From CAZZEX01 sp964653285 (GTDB lineage Bacteria > Chloroflexota > Anaerolineae > B4-G1): DNA of 5,640 nt. The notes below the pieces were generated by a model, which saw only the letters and a program-made list of their open reading frames with translations, did not search any database and was not told where the DNA came from. Positions 4,799 through 5,640 of this stretch are shown here, in pieces. The stretch covers positions 1 through 5,640 of the forward strand of contig CAZZEX010000173.1 in assembly GCA_964653285.1 (NCBI GenBank), given 5' to 3'. The position numbers were made by a program, and so were the translations under genes. How positions within the stretch are numbered: position 1 is the stretch's first letter; each line of letters starts with the position of its first letter.

Positions 4799-5554
4799 AT
4801 GGACAGATCACTGAACGACAAGGTGGCCGTCGTGACCGGCGCGTCGCGCGGCATCGGACGGGCCATCGCGCTGGAACTGGCGCGGCGTGGCGCTCGCGTC
4901 GTCGTCAACTACCACCGCAGCGCGGAGGCCGCCGCCGAGGCCGTGGCCGCCATCGAGGCCGCCAGGGGTCAGGCTATCGCGGTGCAGGCCGACGTCGGTG
5001 ATTTCGAGCAGGCCGCGGGGCTGATCCAGGCGGCGCTGGACGCTTTCGGCCGGATAGATATTGTGGTCAACAACGCCGGCACCACCCGCGACCAACTGCT
5101 GATGCTGATGAAAGAAGGGGATTGGGACGAGGTGCTGCGCACCAACCTCAAGAGCGTGTTCAACTGCTGCAAGGCCGCTGCCCGCTCAATGGTGCGACAG
5201 CGCCAGGGGCGCATCATCAACATCACCTCTGTCTCAGGTATCGCCGGCCAGGGAGGGCAAACCAACTACGCCGCCTCTAAAGCAGGCATCATCGGCTTCA
5301 CCAAGAGCCTGGCCAAGGAACTGGGCCCCCGCAACATCACCGTGAACAGTATCGCACCGGGCTTCATCCCCACCGATCTGACCGCCGACATGCCGGAGGA
5401 GTGGAAACAACGCGTGATCGAGATGACGCCGCTAGGACGGATGGGGCAGCCCGAGGAGGTAGCCTACGCCGTCGCCTTCCTGGCCTCCGACGAAGCCTCC
5501 TTCATCACCGGCGAGGTGCTGACGGTGGACGGCGGCCTGGTGATGCAAGGCTAA
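4799..5554 (+). CDS. fabG: 3-oxoacyl-[acyl-carrier-protein] reductase FabG
   Basis: FabG reduces 3-oxoacyl-ACP to (3R)-3-hydroxyacyl-ACP with NADPH, the first reduction of each fatty acid elongation cycle, as a cytosolic tetramer. The 251-residue protein is a complete classical short-chain dehydrogenase. The Rossmann cofactor motif TGASRGIG is at 13-20, with NNAG at 91-94 and RTN at 114-116. The catalytic tetrad is N116, S144, Y157 and K161 (YAASK), with the usual 13-residue Ser-Tyr spacing. A PG motif lies after the active site (APGFIPTDL, 186-194), and the C-terminus is ITGEVLTVDGG. VVNYHRS after the second strand suits NADP(H). The start at 4799 has GGAG 8 nt upstream and gives the normal N-terminus. 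Codons are more GC-rich than in the mscL operon. A SDR reductase acting on another substrate, such as acetoacetyl-CoA, cannot be excluded from sequence alone. Confidence 0.93.
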   Translation: MDRSLNDKVAVVTGASRGIGRAIALELARRGARVVVNYHRSAEAAAEAVAAIEAARGQAIAVQADVGDFEQAAGLIQAALDAFGRIDIVVNNAGTTRDQLLMLMKEGDWDEVLRTNLKSVFNCCKAAARSMVRQRQGRIINITSVSGIAGQGGQTNYAASKAGIIGFTKSLAKELGPRNITVNSIAPGFIPTDLTADMPEEWKQRVIEMTPLGRMGQPEEVAYAVAFLASDEASFITGEVLTVDGGLVMQG

Positions 5555-5640
5555 ACAATGAAACAATGAACAATGAATCAATGAACAATGAACAATGAAC
5601 AATGAATCAATGAACAATGAATCAATGAACAATGAATCAA
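5554..5640 (+). repeat. 7/8-nt AT-rich minisatellite after fabG
   Basis: Starting on the last base of the fabG stop codon, the DNA is built entirely of AACAATG (7 nt) and AATCAATG or AAACAATG (8 nt) units. There are about eleven full units to the window edge, often alternating as a 15-nt AACAATG-AATCAATG pair. It runs off the end, so the total length is unknown. Its composition contrasts sharply with the GC-rich gene next to it. No hairpin terminator for fabG is visible before it. Confidence 0.93.

Overview
The window is bacterial and moderately GC-rich. It combines a small chromosomal operon (membrane-anchored helix-hairpin-helix protein, mscL, a short helical protein), a fabG gene and a large share of selfish DNA. 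The MscL with a C-terminal zinc ribbon, the membrane HHH protein beside it and the palindromic repeat family containing CATTCTGAG/GAAGAATCTCG are all things I associate with Chloroflexota-like environmental bacteria. That placement is a guess from protein style, not a proof.

Layout. Positions about 4-740 (+) are an ORF-less group II intron RNA. It has a GUGUG 5' end, a textbook 34-nt domain V (665-698) and a domain VI with a bulged branch-point A (733). About 290 bases of leader follow, holding a hairpin directly after domain VI and one copy of a 24-nt repeat. Then come the HHH membrane protein (1035-1559), mscL (1609-2064) and a 69-residue protein (2102-2311). All three are on the + strand with short gaps and good ribosome binding sites, so they probably form one operon. 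A fourth gene starts at 2347 but is cut off after about nine codons.

Positions about 2376-4639 (-) are the relic of a second group II intron. Its 5' RNA (4201-4639) and most of its maturase (4200 to about 2376) are present. The end of the HNH domain and all of domains V-VI are missing. The maturase gene has been hit twice more. A 119-bp element with imperfect inverted ends and an 8-bp target duplication (3575-3709) shifts its frame. A 141-bp nested palindrome (2563-2703) adds an in-frame stop. The element is therefore dead both as a ribozyme and as an enzyme.

After the intron comes about 160 bp that may hold the tail of the interrupted gene and the second copy of the 24-nt repeat. It is followed by an intact fabG (4799-5554, +), which makes the (3R)-hydroxyacyl-ACP intermediate of fatty acid synthesis. 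A 7/8-nt minisatellite begins at the fabG stop codon and runs off the window.

The host genes are ordinary envelope and lipid functions: osmotic safety valve, membrane-anchored small proteins and fatty acid synthesis. The unusual part is the stack of mobile elements. Two convergent group II introns flank the mscL operon, one structurally intact but lacking a maturase, the other a nested graveyard with two non-autonomous elements inside it. I did not find a new defence or metabolic system.
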